The notes under the pieces were generated by a model. It saw nothing but the letters and a program-made list of their open reading frames with translations, did not search any database and was not told the DNA's origin. Shown in pieces: positions 14,944 to 24,634 of a stretch of DNA of 64,000 nt (position 1 is its first letter; each line of letters starts with the position of its first letter). Made by a program: the position numbers and the translations under genes. Source of the stretch: Symmachiella macrocystis (GTDB lineage: Bacteria > Planctomycetota > Planctomycetia > Planctomycetales > Planctomycetaceae); the NCBI RefSeq assembly GCF_007860075.1, contig NZ_SJPP01000003.1, forward strand, positions 744,001 through 808,000, read 5' to 3'.

Positions 14944-16869
14944 ATGAATGAATTGCTTTCTACGATTGATTCGCCGAAGGATTTGGCTAAATTCAGCGAC
15001 GACCAATTGACACAATTGGCGGCTGAGATTCGGGAAGCATTGTGTACGGTCGTTTCTGATCGGACCGCTCACTTTGCCAGCAATTTGGGTGTCGTGGAAC
15101 TGTGCATCGCCCTGCATCTAGTCTACGACTTTTCACAAGACCGGCTGATCTGGGATACCGGCCACCAAGTGTATCCACACAAATTAATCACCGGCCGCTA
15201 TCACGAATTCCCCACCATGCGTCGCAAGGGAGGATTGATGGGATTTCCCAATCCCAATGAAAGCCCCTACGACCTGTTTATGACCGGGCATGCCGGCAGC
15301 AGCGTTTCCACCGTATTGGGTCTGAAAACCGGCGATGACTTGCTGGGGCATGACGAGCGCAAAGCGGTCGCGGTTATCGGCGATGGGGCGCTCCCCTCGG
15401 GGATTGTGTTCGAGGCGATGAACAATGCCGCCGAACTCAAAAAAGACATGCTGGTTATCCTCAACGACAACGAAATGGGCATCTGCCCCCGCGTGGGAGG
15501 ATTGGGCAAAACACTGGACAAAGCGCGTACCACGCCGCTGTATGGCGAATTCAAAAAAGATGTTTCCTGGATCCTGAATCAGATTCCGTTAGTTGGCGGT
15601 TCGGTAGAAAAAGCACTCGTGCAAACCAGGGACGCCCTGAAAGCGTCGCTGCATGGTGGCATGCTGTTTGAGGAAATGGGTTTCCGGTATATCGGTCCAA
15701 TCGACGGGCACGATTTGGCCACCTTGCGGGAATACCTCGAGATGGTCAAAAACCTCAATGGTCCCGTACTGCTGCATGTTTTCACGGAGAAAGGGCACGG
15801 CTTCAAACCGGCTGCCGAAGACCCCGTGATGTTTCACACGCCGCCTCCTTTTGAACGCAACGGCGACGATAGTGTGGTCTCGGTCAAAAAGAGCAGCAGC
15901 CGCGCCTATACCAATGTGGCCAGCGAAGCCATTCACGCCGTTATGCGTCGCGACAAACGTGTCTCGGTGTTGACGGCGGCGATGTGCGAAGGAAACAAAC
16001 TGGGCAAGGTCCGCTCTGAATTTCCCGACCGATTTTTTGACACCGGCATTTGCGAAGGACATGCGGTGGCCTTCGCCGCCGGTATGGCCAAAGCCGGAGC
16101 GCGGCCGGTCGTTGATATCTACAGCACCTTTCTGCAACGCAGTTTCGATCAGATTTTTCAGGAAGTCGCCCTGCAAAACCTGCCGGTCACGTTTTGTCTT
16201 GACCGCGCCGGACTCTGCGGACCCGATGGCCCCACTCACCACGGGGTGTTTGATGTGGGGTATATGCGACTATTCCCCAACATGGTCGTGATGGCGCCCG
16301 GAGACGAGAAGGATGTCTCCGCCATGCTCGACTTTGCTTTGGATTACAACGGTCCCGTTTCAATTCGCTATCCAAAAACCGGTGCAGACCTTGTGGATCG
16401 CCCCTTTGTCCCGGTCGAACTCGGTCACTCCGAGATTCTGGAATGGGGAGAGGACGGCACGATTGTCGCCTTCGGAGCAACCTTAGCTGCTTCTATTCAA
16501 GCGGCGGCGCGACTGCGTAAAGAAGGACTCGAAATTGGCGTGGTGAATGCAAGATTTGCGAAACCCCTCGATACTGCGACAATCTTTCGCGCCATCGACG
16601 AGACGGGCTTTGTGCTGACCGTCGAAGAAGGCGTGCTTGCTGGCGGATTTGGCTCGGCGGTGCTGGAAGCAGCCAATGCCGAGGGACACCGCACCGACCA
16701 CATTCACCGCTTGGGAATTTCCGATCAATTTGTCGAGCATGGTGACCGTGGCGAATTGTTGGCCGATTTGGGGCTGGACGCTGAGGGAATCTTCCAAGCC
16801 GCGCTACAGCAAATCGAACGCGCCGGTGTTACCAAGGATTGGGGAAACGGACTAGAGCACCCCGCTTGA
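14944..16869 (+). CDS. dxs: 1-deoxy-D-xylulose-5-phosphate synthase
   Basis: A 641-residue thiamine-diphosphate enzyme joining pyruvate and glyceraldehyde 3-phosphate, the entry step of the MEP isoprenoid route. Seen are the substrate/TPP region IWDTGHQVYPHK, the TPP-Mg motif beginning G-D147-G (VIGDGALPSGIVFEAMNNA, with ILNDNEMGI closing it), the catalytic Glu E371 in DTGICEGHAVAFAAGMA, and the C-terminal transketolase domain (VLTVEEGVLAGGFGSAVLE). Length fits the family. The segment GLMGFPNPNESPYDLFMTGH has the extended form seen in planctomycete-type Dxs as I recall. Start ATG 14944 is chosen over an overlapping TTG at 14941. Located downstream of the prenyl synthase, probably co-transcribed. 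Confidence 0.96.
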   Translation: MNELLSTIDSPKDLAKFSDDQLTQLAAEIREALCTVVSDRTAHFASNLGVVELCIALHLVYDFSQDRLIWDTGHQVYPHKLITGRYHEFPTMRRKGGLMGFPNPNESPYDLFMTGHAGSSVSTVLGLKTGDDLLGHDERKAVAVIGDGALPSGIVFEAMNNAAELKKDMLVILNDNEMGICPRVGGLGKTLDKARTTPLYGEFKKDVSWILNQIPLVGGSVEKALVQTRDALKASLHGGMLFEEMGFRYIGPIDGHDLATLREYLEMVKNLNGPVLLHVFTEKGHGFKPAAEDPVMFHTPPPFERNGDDSVVSVKKSSSRAYTNVASEAIHAVMRRDKRVSVLTAAMCEGNKLGKVRSEFPDRFFDTGICEGHAVAFAAGMAKAGARPVVDIYSTFLQRSFDQIFQEVALQNLPVTFCLDRAGLCGPDGPTHHGVFDVGYMRLFPNMVVMAPGDEKDVSAMLDFALDYNGPVSIRYPKTGADLVDRPFVPVELGHSEILEWGEDGTIVAFGATLAASIQAAARLRKEGLEIGVVNARFAKPLDTATIFRAIDETGFVLTVEEGVLAGGFGSAVLEAANAEGHRTDHIHRLGISDQFVEHGDRGELLADLGLDAEGIFQAALQQIERAGVTKDWGNGLEHPA

Positions 16870-17185
16870 TAGCTCTTCCCCGCCGAATTCTCGTGCAAAA
16901 CATCCTTGCAGGCGACCGGTGCATCCCGATCGGTTTCTCAGCCGGTCACACAGCGACCGACAGCTGCTGCGAGTCGATAATTCACGAGTGTCCCAAGCCG
17001 CCGATTGACGTGTTTTAGAACATAGACCGTCAAATCTTGCCTGATCTTCCGCGATTGCCTACAATCGTAGTGATGTCGAGGTGTGCCGCTTGCACAATTG
17101 TGTCGCGTCCATTTTCGATGATAACAACTAACCAAGCCATTGGGCGTGGGGAGTGCTCTTGCCATCCGATTCGGAGGTCCGGTGA
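16870..17185. other. Intergenic region, promoter of the S41 peptidase gene
   Basis: About 315 bases between dxs and the S41 peptidase gene. I see no gene and no strong terminator. A GGAGG ribosome site (17173-17177) precedes ATG 17186. Confidence 0.45.
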
Positions 17186-18652
17186 ATGCGTTGTCAGTCA
17201 TTAATTGTCGCTTGGGTTTTGGTTTTGAGCACCATGGCACTTGTCGGCCCGGTCTCTGCAGACGAACCCGCGAAAGAAGCGGAAACTGCCAAAGAGATCA
17301 AGGACAAAGACTATGAGATGTTCAAATTGTTTGTCGACAGTTTTGAACAGATCGATCGAAATTATGTCAAAGAGGTCGACCGTCGCGAGTTGATGGAAGC
17401 GGCCATTCAGGGCATGCTCCGCAAGCTCGACCCGTATTCGAATTATATCAGCCCGGAAAACCTGCGGGCGTTTAGCGATTCGGTCGAACAGCAATTCGGC
17501 GGAATCGGTATTCAAGTCACACTCGACCCCACGACGCATCGTCTAACGGTTGCTGCCCCGCTTCCCGGTGCCCCGGCGCAAAAAGCTGGTGTCAGACCGG
17601 GTGACATCATCACAGACATCGAAACCGAATCGACCGAAAACTTTGACATCGAGGACGCCGTCAAACTCCTCCGCGGCCAGCCGGGTGAACCGGTCAAAAT
17701 CAAAGTTCTGCATCGCGGCGAAACCGAACCGGTGGAAGTCACCATCGTCCGCGACATCATCCGCGTCGCCACCGTGCGGGGTATGAGCTACAAAGAAGAT
17801 GGTAGCTGGAGCTATTTTGTCGATGAAGAACACAAGATCGCTTATCTACATCTGACGACCTTCAGCCGCAATTCCTACGAAGAGCTCAAAGAGACGATGG
17901 AAACCTTGTCTGAGGAGGGAATCAAAGGATTGATCTTGGATCTGCGTTTCAATCCCGGCGGGTTACTTTCGGTGGCCACGGAAATCTCCGACATGTTCGT
18001 CGAAGAGGGAAAAATCGTCAGCACCAAAGGCCGCAATACGCAGGAGCAGGTCTTTTCGGCGAAAAAGCAAGGGACATACAGCGACTTCCCCATGGTGATC
18101 TTGGTGAATCGCTATAGCGCTTCGGCGAGCGAAATTGTTTCCGCCTGTCTCCAAGACCACAAACGAGCGCTGATCATCGGCGAGCGAACGTGGGGCAAAG
18201 GGAGCGTACAAAACGTCATCAATCTCGACTATGACGATAGTGCGTTGAAACTGACAACGGCCAGTTACCATCGTCCCAGCGGCAAAAATATCCATCGTTT
18301 CCCCGGCGCCAAGGAAGAAGATGAATGGGGCGTGATGCCGGATGAGGACTATAAAATCCGCCTGGGAGACCGGGAAATCGGGAATTTGCATAGCCATCTC
18401 GCTGAGCGAGAACTATTCAAACCAAGCGATGATGAAGACAAAGGCGAAGAATCGAAAGAAACATTCGCTGACCGGCAACTCGAAGCGGCGGTCGCCTACT
18501 TAGCAGCCAAGATCGACGGTGTCGAACCACCGAAACCGACGACGCCTGCTAAAGAAAATGGTGACAACGACGAAGTCGCCAAAAAGGAAGATGCGAAAGT
18601 GCCCGAGACGAAAGAGGAGTCGAAGCCGGAACCGGAGTCCAAACCGAAATAG
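17186..18652 (+). CDS. S41 family C-terminal processing peptidase
   Basis: A 488-residue exported serine peptidase of the CtpA/Prc type. A signal peptide covers about residues 1-26 (ending VSADE). A PDZ domain lies near 95-180 (FGGIGIQV... PGAPAQKAGVRPGDIITDIET). The catalytic Ser-Lys dyad is S313 (YSASASEIVSACLQD) and K338 (TWGKGSVQN), 25 residues apart as in the family. The C-terminal 60 residues form a low-complexity Lys/Glu/Pro tail. Such enzymes degrade or process envelope proteins by recognising C-termini. The ATG at 17186 has GGAGG eight bases before it. A terminator follows at 18704-18744. Confidence 0.93.
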   Translation: MRCQSLIVAWVLVLSTMALVGPVSADEPAKEAETAKEIKDKDYEMFKLFVDSFEQIDRNYVKEVDRRELMEAAIQGMLRKLDPYSNYISPENLRAFSDSVEQQFGGIGIQVTLDPTTHRLTVAAPLPGAPAQKAGVRPGDIITDIETESTENFDIEDAVKLLRGQPGEPVKIKVLHRGETEPVEVTIVRDIIRVATVRGMSYKEDGSWSYFVDEEHKIAYLHLTTFSRNSYEELKETMETLSEEGIKGLILDLRFNPGGLLSVATEISDMFVEEGKIVSTKGRNTQEQVFSAKKQGTYSDFPMVILVNRYSASASEIVSACLQDHKRALIIGERTWGKGSVQNVINLDYDDSALKLTTASYHRPSGKNIHRFPGAKEEDEWGVMPDEDYKIRLGDREIGNLHSHLAERELFKPSDDEDKGEESKETFADRQLEAAVAYLAAKIDGVEPPKPTTPAKENGDNDEVAKKEDAKVPETKEESKPEPESKPK

Positions 18653-18703
18653 CCGGGAGAATCTTCGCCAGCGACTTTCCCAGCATGTTTCTCCAGCAAC
18701 ACT

Positions 18704-18744
18704 CGACCGCGGAGGCCCCATCAGGTTCTCCCGGTCGTTTTTTT
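18704..18744 (+). terminator. Rho-independent terminator after the S41 peptidase gene
   Basis: CGACCGCGGAG (18704-18714) pairs with CTCCCGGTCG (18728-18737) with one bulged base, followed by seven T (18738-18744). tsaD starts only 20 bases later, so tsaD probably has its own promoter overlapping this element or depends on read-through. Confidence 0.75.
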
Positions 18745-18764
18745 AGCGCGGGTACTTAAGTGCA

Positions 18765-19832
18765 GTGACCGATAATTTGCCATCCGAGGAATCTCGTGCC
18801 GCTGGGCGGCGATTGATTTTGGCCATCGAGTCTTCGTGCGACGAGACGGCTGCTTCGGTCATCGATAGCGACTTGAACATTCTGGCCAATGTCGTTGCCT
18901 CCCAAACGGATCTGCACCAACGCTTCGGCGGGGTAGTTCCGGAAATCGCTTCGCGGGCGCATGTCGAAAACATTCTGCCAGTGATCGACGAGTCCTTGCG
19001 GCAAGCCAACGCCACGCTAAAGGACCTCTCAGCGATCGCTGCGGTGACACACCCCGGCCTGGTCGGCTCGCTGCTGATTGGATTGACTGCGGCAAAAACA
19101 TTGGCTGCGGTCTTGGATATTCCGTTGGTGGCCGTCGATCATCTCCAGGCGCACATTTTTGCCTGCCGTCTGGCCGCCGGCCGTGATGTGTTTCCCGCGG
19201 TTGGACTGGTCGTCAGCGGGGGGCATACGAATTTGTATGACTGCCAAGCGGCGTTGGAAATGGAATTGTTAGGCTCCACCATCGACGACGCCGCCGGCGA
19301 AGCCTTTGACAAGGTGGCGGCGATGCTGGGGCTGGACTATCCCGGTGGCCCCTCGATCGAGCGTGCCGCACGCGACGGCAATCCGGCGGCGCACGATTTT
19401 CCGCGTTCGTTCATCAAACAAGATCGACTGGAATTCAGTTTCAGCGGGTTGAAGACAGCTGTGTTGTATCGCGTTGCGGGGCAACAGGCAAAAACCGTTG
19501 ATCCCTCCTCGCTATCCCGGCAACAAATCGCTGATGTCGCTGCAAGCTTTCAAGAGGCGGTCGTCGATGTGCTGGCGGCAAAATGTGGACAAGCCTTGCA
19601 GCGGCTCGGCTATCGTACGCTCTGCGTAGGAGGCGGCGTCGCAGCCAACGGCCGACTGCGGGAAAAACTGACTGACGTCGCCTCACAATGCGGCGCGGAA
19701 TTGATTATTCCGCCCATGGATTTGTGTACCGACAATGCGGCGATGGCGGCGATTGCCTGGGAATTGCTTGCCCGCGGCGAAACGGTGGCCTTAGATGTAG
19801 GTGTACAACCCGGTCTCGTTCGTAAGAAGTAG
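18765..19832 (+). CDS. tsaD: tRNA N6-threonylcarbamoyladenosine transferase TsaD
   Basis: A 355-residue member of the Kae1/TsaD/Gcp family, transferring the threonylcarbamoyl group to A37 of ANN-decoding tRNAs with TsaB and TsaE. The N-terminal ATP-fold motif [14 protein letters not shown] is present. The iron-binding His pair is H126 and H130 ([10 protein letters not shown]). The conserved [29 protein letters not shown] and [11 protein letters not shown] segments follow in family order. The start is GTG 18765; no better ATG lies upstream of the ATPase fold. Neither tsaB nor tsaE is in the window. Confidence 0.96.
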   Translation: MTDNLPSEESRAAGRRLILAIESSCDETAASVIDSDLNILANVVASQTDLHQRFGGVVPEIASRAHVENILPVIDESLRQANATLKDLSAIAAVTHPGLVGSLLIGLTAAKTLAAVLDIPLVAVDHLQAHIFACRLAAGRDVFPAVGLVVSGGHTNLYDCQAALEMELLGSTIDDAAGEAFDKVAAMLGLDYPGGPSIERAARDGNPAAHDFPRSFIKQDRLEFSFSGLKTAVLYRVAGQQAKTVDPSSLSRQQIADVAASFQEAVVDVLAAKCGQALQRLGYRTLCVGGGVAANGRLREKLTDVASQCGAELIIPPMDLCTDNAAMAAIAWELLARGETVALDVGVQPGLVRKK

Positions 19833-19847
19833 CCGGACCGTTTTTTT
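19811..19847 (+). terminator. Possible terminator overlapping the end of tsaD
   Basis: CGGTCT (19811-19816, inside the last codons) can pair with GGACCG (19835-19840) across a large loop, followed by seven T (19841-19847). The T-run is strong, the stem weak. Confidence 0.4.
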
Positions 19848-19870
19848 GTCGGCCTTGCGATACTGTTTCC

Positions 19871-21271
19871 TCAATTCCCGCCGCCGCTGTTGAGGAAACT
19901 AAACGTGAACACGTCAGTGACTTGCGAAAATGTGGGCGTCAGTCGCATGCGGACATAGCGGCGGTCTGCGGAAATGACGGCGGAGGCTGACAGCGAGGAG
20001 CCTTCGGGAATGACCGAAATCACCGGCTGATAGCCGACGCCCGCGCGGCGCGGGGCGCCGGGTTGTGTTAAGCGGCGCGTCCTTAGAAAGTCGTCGCGGG
20101 CTTGCCGACTTTGCGCCGACGATTGCACTATGCGGCTGCGATTGCGGACCGGAACCGGTGGATGCGCCATGTGAGGCACCGCAGACACGGTGACCGGTTG
20201 TGTACGACGTCCCTGCTTGAGTTGCACGCGCACCACCGTCTCCTCATCGGTCAGAGCAATCACCTGTGTCTTGGTTGTTTCCGCGTCGGTCCCCTTATAT
20301 TGCGTCACTGTGAGCAAAGCGCGTTTGGCAACCACCCGGCCCCAAACATGTTGGATTTTGATGCGATAGGTTCCGGTGAGCGCCTGTGGATAAATAATCT
20401 GTTCGTAGGTCTCCTTTTGGCGCGGTCCCATGCCGTCGTGCAGGAGGACACCGCCTGCCGGAGACTGGGGGTGTTGCAACGAACAGAGCGTGCCATTGGG
20501 TTCCTCGATAATGAGATCCAAGTCCGCTTCCCCCTGCCAACGGAGAATGATCTCCAGATCGTGCGTTTTAGCAGCGGCCATTTTTTCAGCAACGGCTTTC
20601 GCCTCGGCGGTTTTACCCGCTCGATTGAGCTGTTGTTCCAAATCGAGCAGCGCGTTTTCTGCTTGGCGATGCAGCGGCTGGTGATCGGTGGTCCAAACGT
20701 GCGACAAAATACCCAACGCGGCCCATTGCACGGCGTCCGCATCATTAAGTTTTTTGGCCAATCGCAACCCGAGCGCGTACGGTTCAGGGCGAGCGGGATT
20801 CAGTGACGAGGCTTGCCGGTAGAGGTGCAACGCGCGGGGCAGTTGTTGAAACCGCACAAGATACGCGGCCGAAAGCATCATGCTGGATTGGTCGACGGTG
20901 CGAAAATCGGACCGTGATAGCATGGCGCGTTCGATGTCGTCGGTCGAACGTTCCGCCAATTGCATCTCCAAGGGAAGCACTTCATACATCCACGTGCGGC
21001 CCTGTCCGTGCCGAATGGCGGCCTCTAAAAAAGCGACTGCGCCGGCATGGTCCTTCAACTCGAAAATCGCTTTGAAGGGTGCGTGAAACTCGATGGGTTG
21101 CGGTGTATGCGTGGCAAAAAACTTGTCCCAAACCTCAATCGCATTGCCCTGCACGGGAATCGCGGGAAAGGGAATTGGCTTAAAATCTGCGGGATGTGGA
21201 GCCGAAGTTGGGTCGGTTAATGCCGAAGCGGAGCCGGGATTGGGATCCCGACTCCGCTTCTTTTTTGACAA
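19871..21271 (-). CDS. C-terminal part of the vWA/secretin-like protein, separate frame without a proper start
   Basis: A frame encoding 466 residues counted from TTG 21271. The frame is open further back to 21367, through the end of the upstream gene. Residues 45-240 look like alpha-helical TPR-like repeats (EVWDKFFATHTPQPIEF..., ALHLYRQASSLNPARPEPYAL). Residues 245-355 resemble a DUF2135-like beta domain (LRWQGEADLDLIIEEPNGTLC ... GTYRIKIQHVWG). The last 55 residues (GYQPVISVIPEGSSLSASA... DVFTFSFLNSGGG) look like a secretin-region C-terminus. It has no signal peptide, no ATG or GTG start before residue 38 and no ribosome site at the TTG. It is in the -1 frame of the gene at 21346-23868, and the two frames meet at a run of nine A. 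I therefore read it as the second half of a frameshifted or slippage-expressed protein of about 1,332 residues, not an independent gene. Confidence 0.75.
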   Translation of the reverse strand: MSKKKRSRDPNPGSASALTDPTSAPHPADFKPIPFPAIPVQGNAIEVWDKFFATHTPQPIEFHAPFKAIFELKDHAGAVAFLEAAIRHGQGRTWMYEVLPLEMQLAERSTDDIERAMLSRSDFRTVDQSSMMLSAAYLVRFQQLPRALHLYRQASSLNPARPEPYALGLRLAKKLNDADAVQWAALGILSHVWTTDHQPLHRQAENALLDLEQQLNRAGKTAEAKAVAEKMAAAKTHDLEIILRWQGEADLDLIIEEPNGTLCSLQHPQSPAGGVLLHDGMGPRQKETYEQIIYPQALTGTYRIKIQHVWGRVVAKRALLTVTQYKGTDAETTKTQVIALTDEETVVRVQLKQGRRTQPVTVSAVPHMAHPPVPVRNRSRIVQSSAQSRQARDDFLRTRRLTQPGAPRRAGVGYQPVISVIPEGSSLSASAVISADRRYVRMRLTPTFSQVTDVFTFSFLNSGGGN

Positions 21272-21345
21272 GCTAGGTTGTTTGGCGAAACTCTCCGTAG
21301 AGGCTTTGGAGCCCTTAACGGCGTCTTTGCCTTTCTGACGGCCCT

Positions 21346-23868
21346 TTACGGTTTTTTTTTCTGGGCATCAACAGCTTTGTTGTCAAATTCGGCAGGTACG
21401 TCTTCCGCGGGGACGTTGAATTGTCCACCACCGAATCCGCCTCCACCGCCGCCGAAGCCGCCGCCACCGCCGCCGAATCCACCGCCACCGCCGCCGAATC
21501 CACCACCGCCACCGCCGAAGCCGCCACCACCGCCTTGCGGGGTTTGAATCGGAATCACCAAGTCGCCAACAGGATAGACGCGGATCTGGAGGATTTCCTC
21601 AGCGACCCGTTTTGTGGTGATCTTCATGACTTCGTCTTGGACGACATAGGTCAACTGCAACGGTTCCAGCATCAACTTCAACGCGTTGCGAAGTGAGATC
21701 CCGGCGAGAGTCAGGTTGATGGGCGAATCGGGAGAAATACCTTCATCGTTGAGGGCTACGTCATCGACCACGATCTGAATATTGTGCAAGTCCTTCAAGT
21801 ACAGGACCACATCCGTCAACGGTTGGTCTTGGAAGTCGACTTCAGTATTCTCATCCAAGGCTTCGTAGATACGATCTTCGATCGGGCTGAATTTCTTCAA
21901 GTCGACCGAAGCCCATTTTTTACGGTTAATGGTCAAAGCTTCCCAAACTTCCGCCGGCGGATAAACGATCGGCGGTTCATCCGGGAACGGAACGTGCGAC
22001 AGCTCCACCTGATACAGCGTCTCTAAGAAGCGGTCGTATCGCAAGTACTGCAATCGCAGTGCCTTGTCGAGTTGTCCGGCAGCTTCGGCAACGAACACAG
22101 CTTGCGCGGTCACGCCGGTGTATGGTTGCAATTCCCAGGCAGCCCGTGCGACAGCTTCGGCCTTTTCAAAAGCGTCGCGGTCGCCGCGATACCCTTCGTA
22201 GATCAACACGCTAACTTGGTCGATCAACTGCTTCATCGTGTCTTCGTCTTCAGCAAGCTGATCCAGCAGCCGCCGTTGTGCTTCGATTTGCGATTGACGC
22301 TGTAAGTCTTGACGCTGCGCCAATTCCCGCTGGTCTTTCAACGTGGAAAGCTGTTGAATAGCTGTCCGTAACCGAGCCCGCAATGATTCGCGTGCATTGA
22401 TGTCCACATCGGTGGCACCGCTGACCGATCGCAATGTGCCTTTGAGCAACGAAATCGCCGCACCTGGATCAGTCCTTCGGGCATCGTTGGCATGTTCCAA
22501 GTCAGCATTGACCTGGCTTTTGAGCCGCTCTGTGCGGACCTCACGCAATTTCTCTTGTTGGGCCAGCAGGTCGACTTCACCTTGTTTCTTCCCGTCATCG
22601 ACTGGAATTGCTGGAGCCGCGTCGTTTTGTTGTGCCACCTTCAACACGCGATGCCCTTTTTGAGCATTCGTTACTGTGGAAAAGATGATTTGCGCTTTCA
22701 CATTCGCGGGGTCTAAACGTTTGATTTCACCAGCGAAGAGATCTGCTTGTTTCATTTGTCCGGTCGCGACAGCATGCTCACCGAGGTCGACCAAATTGGC
22801 GATGTGGTTTTCATGAGCTTCGCGGCTGACATTGAGCAAGTTGGTGCCTGCCAACGGGACCGACAGGCCATCATCACGATTTGCCTGCGACCACAACGCT
22901 GCCAGAAACGTATTGCCCGGTTGCTGCTCGATGTTGCCGACGGTCCAACGCATTTGTTGATCGCCGATCGTGACCATGATTTCCGGTGTTTGAGCGATGT
23001 CTCCTTTGCCGATCAAAATCGTTTCGCGATCGCTACGCAACGGCGGTAAAACGGACGGATAGACGCGAGCACCGACTGGAGTCATGCTGTAGTTCGTGGG
23101 ATAGTAAACCGGAGCATTCGCGGCGGCGACCAGTGATTCGCCGACCTGTTGTGGGTAGAGATTCGAATCGACTTTTGTGGCATCTTCAATCACCACGACA
23201 CCGCCTGTGTGCTGGGCGATGACACCCAACAAACGCAGGTCGGTCTGCGGTCCGATCGCGAAGCTATGCATGGCGATACGTTGTTCACGCATGTCACCAA
23301 GCATGCTTCGCATGACTTCGGTGCCGATCAAGTCGGCAATACTGAGTCCGTCACCGATATAAGTGATCGAGGCGGGACGGTCGCCGCTGACGGCTTCCAT
23401 CGCGGTCCGCACGGCCAATCTCATGTCGGTGGCCCCCAGCGGAGTCCGCATGGACAAGCGATTCACAGCGCTGTCCATCTTCGCTCCCGTAGCAGGAATG
23501 AATTCTTTGGTGTAGCGTTTGGCTTTCACATCCACCGCAAACAGGCAGACGCGATCGTCAGCCGACATCGCTTGCAGCATGGCGGACAGAACCGCCAATC
23601 CGCGATCGCGATAGGCGCCGTTTTGACTCGCCGAGGTATCAAACAGAATGACGTGGTCGCGCGGCTGAGCCGGCGTCTGCTGAGCATCGACCTGCAATCC
23701 GAGAGCGAAATACGATTCGCCATCCGGAGCCGTGTAGGCCGTCATACTGGCCTGGTGGTCGGCCCGCAGATTGTCTGCTGCTGTTGCTTGCGAAAGGGAA
23801 TAACTGCAAACGCAGACCAATGCGAATGCCGGCGCGAACCGAACGCTACTTCTCAACGTGGAGATCAT
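21346..23868 (-). CDS. Exported vWA protein with secretin/TonB short N-terminal (STN-like) domain
   Basis: An 840-residue protein with a signal peptide (residues 1-31, ending ATA-AD). A vWA domain spans about 68-235; its MIDAS start is D77-T-S79-A-S81 (VILFDTSAS). A long helical middle (about 395-560) includes a stretch rich in Gln/Arg. Residues about 685-775 match an STN-type domain as in secretins and TonB receptors (PLTDVVLYLKDLHNIQIVVDD ... LRNALKLMLEPLQLTYVVQDE). A Gly-rich linker of GGGGFGG repeats lies near 785-815. The frame ends KKKP-stop right at a run of nine A. Its start has CGGAG seven bases before ATG. It acts outside the cytoplasm, perhaps as an envelope assembly factor; a ligand is unknown. 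Confidence 0.85.
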   Translation of the reverse strand: MISTLRSSVRFAPAFALVCVCSYSLSQATAADNLRADHQASMTAYTAPDGESYFALGLQVDAQQTPAQPRDHVILFDTSASQNGAYRDRGLAVLSAMLQAMSADDRVCLFAVDVKAKRYTKEFIPATGAKMDSAVNRLSMRTPLGATDMRLAVRTAMEAVSGDRPASITYIGDGLSIADLIGTEVMRSMLGDMREQRIAMHSFAIGPQTDLRLLGVIAQHTGGVVVIEDATKVDSNLYPQQVGESLVAAANAPVYYPTNYSMTPVGARVYPSVLPPLRSDRETILIGKGDIAQTPEIMVTIGDQQMRWTVGNIEQQPGNTFLAALWSQANRDDGLSVPLAGTNLLNVSREAHENHIANLVDLGEHAVATGQMKQADLFAGEIKRLDPANVKAQIIFSTVTNAQKGHRVLKVAQQNDAAPAIPVDDGKKQGEVDLLAQQEKLREVRTERLKSQVNADLEHANDARRTDPGAAISLLKGTLRSVSGATDVDINARESLRARLRTAIQQLSTLKDQRELAQRQDLQRQSQIEAQRRLLDQLAEDEDTMKQLIDQVSVLIYEGYRGDRDAFEKAEAVARAAWELQPYTGVTAQAVFVAEAAGQLDKALRLQYLRYDRFLETLYQVELSHVPFPDEPPIVYPPAEVWEALTINRKKWASVDLKKFSPIEDRIYEALDENTEVDFQDQPLTDVVLYLKDLHNIQIVVDDVALNDEGISPDSPINLTLAGISLRNALKLMLEPLQLTYVVQDEVMKITTKRVAEEILQIRVYPVGDLVIPIQTPQGGGGGFGGGGGGFGGGGGGFGGGGGGFGGGGGGFGGGQFNVPAEDVPAEFDNKAVDAQKKKP
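21349..21370 (-). other. A9 slippery run joining two frames (candidate -1 frameshift or transcriptional slippage site)
   Basis: On the minus strand the upstream gene ends CAG-AAA-AAA-AAA-CCG-TAA. The run of nine A (complement of 21352-21360) contains the A-AAA-AAA heptamer in the correct phase. A shift of -1 here, or one extra A in the transcript, bypasses the stop and continues as T-V-K-G-R-Q-K into the frame of 19871-21271 with no stop for 493 codons. No ATG or GTG occurs in that frame between the A run and the TTG at 21271. A one-base error or mutation in the homopolymer would look the same. Confidence 0.6.
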
Positions 23869-24634
23869 TTTGCGACTCCGAGAACTCTGACACTGATACC
23901 TGGAACTGCCGCGAGGCGTGATTCCTGTAAATTGATTTCATCAAATGACGGGCGACGCTGATACTGCCAGTGGAAAACTCCACTCACATTCCAAACGCCG
24001 AATCCCACTCTCGGGAACATCGAATCGATTCACCCACGATGAACGACTCACCCGAAAGGAGATTACCTATTCTATAACGGGCAACCCGTCTTGCCCAAGA
24101 AAAAAACCGCAGAAACTTCCCAGTTTATCATAATTCCCGATTGTTACAAGCTTCTGGTCCCGCTGTCGAGTCGCAAACCCACTGAGATTTACGCTCACCG
24201 CTCTGCTGGTCATCGCGTCAGTAGTAACAACGCAACACCCAGGAAGAGATTTACTGTCATTGTCGGAAAAGTGTGAAAAAGTGGAAATTCATCGAGTCGG
24301 ACGGCCCAAATTCGATGTCCCGGAGTGCACGCTATCCCAACAGCGCGTACACTTCGGCACGCTGGCAATACGATCCTTCGTAATTAACATCGGTGCAAAA
24401 AGGCTGTCGGTTATCGCAAAACTCCGCTCTTGAGACGAAAACCAGCGTTCCCAACCACCGCCGCCCCGCTAGAACGGGCCATCCGTACTTGGCGGACAAA
24501 CGTGAGATTTTACCGGCGTTTTGCAATCCGACGCAGCAGGCCAGATGATTCCTACAATTGGCACAACCGGACCACGGCGACGAGTTTGATGCTCCGCGCG
24601 GCCGAACGAGGGAATCGGATCGTAGAGCCGACTA
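23869..24634. other. Long intergenic region, no gene recognised
   Basis: About 765 bases between the OPA transporter end and the vWA/STN gene start, both on the minus strand. Short open frames on both strands (60-115 codons) have no ribosome sites or recognisable sequences, and several overlap each other. The region near 23870-23950 should contain the promoter of the vWA/STN gene. I see no palindrome or repeat copy here. Confidence 0.45.

Noticed and set aside
23149-23961. 270-codon plus-strand frame antisense to the vWA/STN gene
   Set aside because: His/Arg/Gln-rich shadow of a well-supported coding frame; no domain and no ribosome site.
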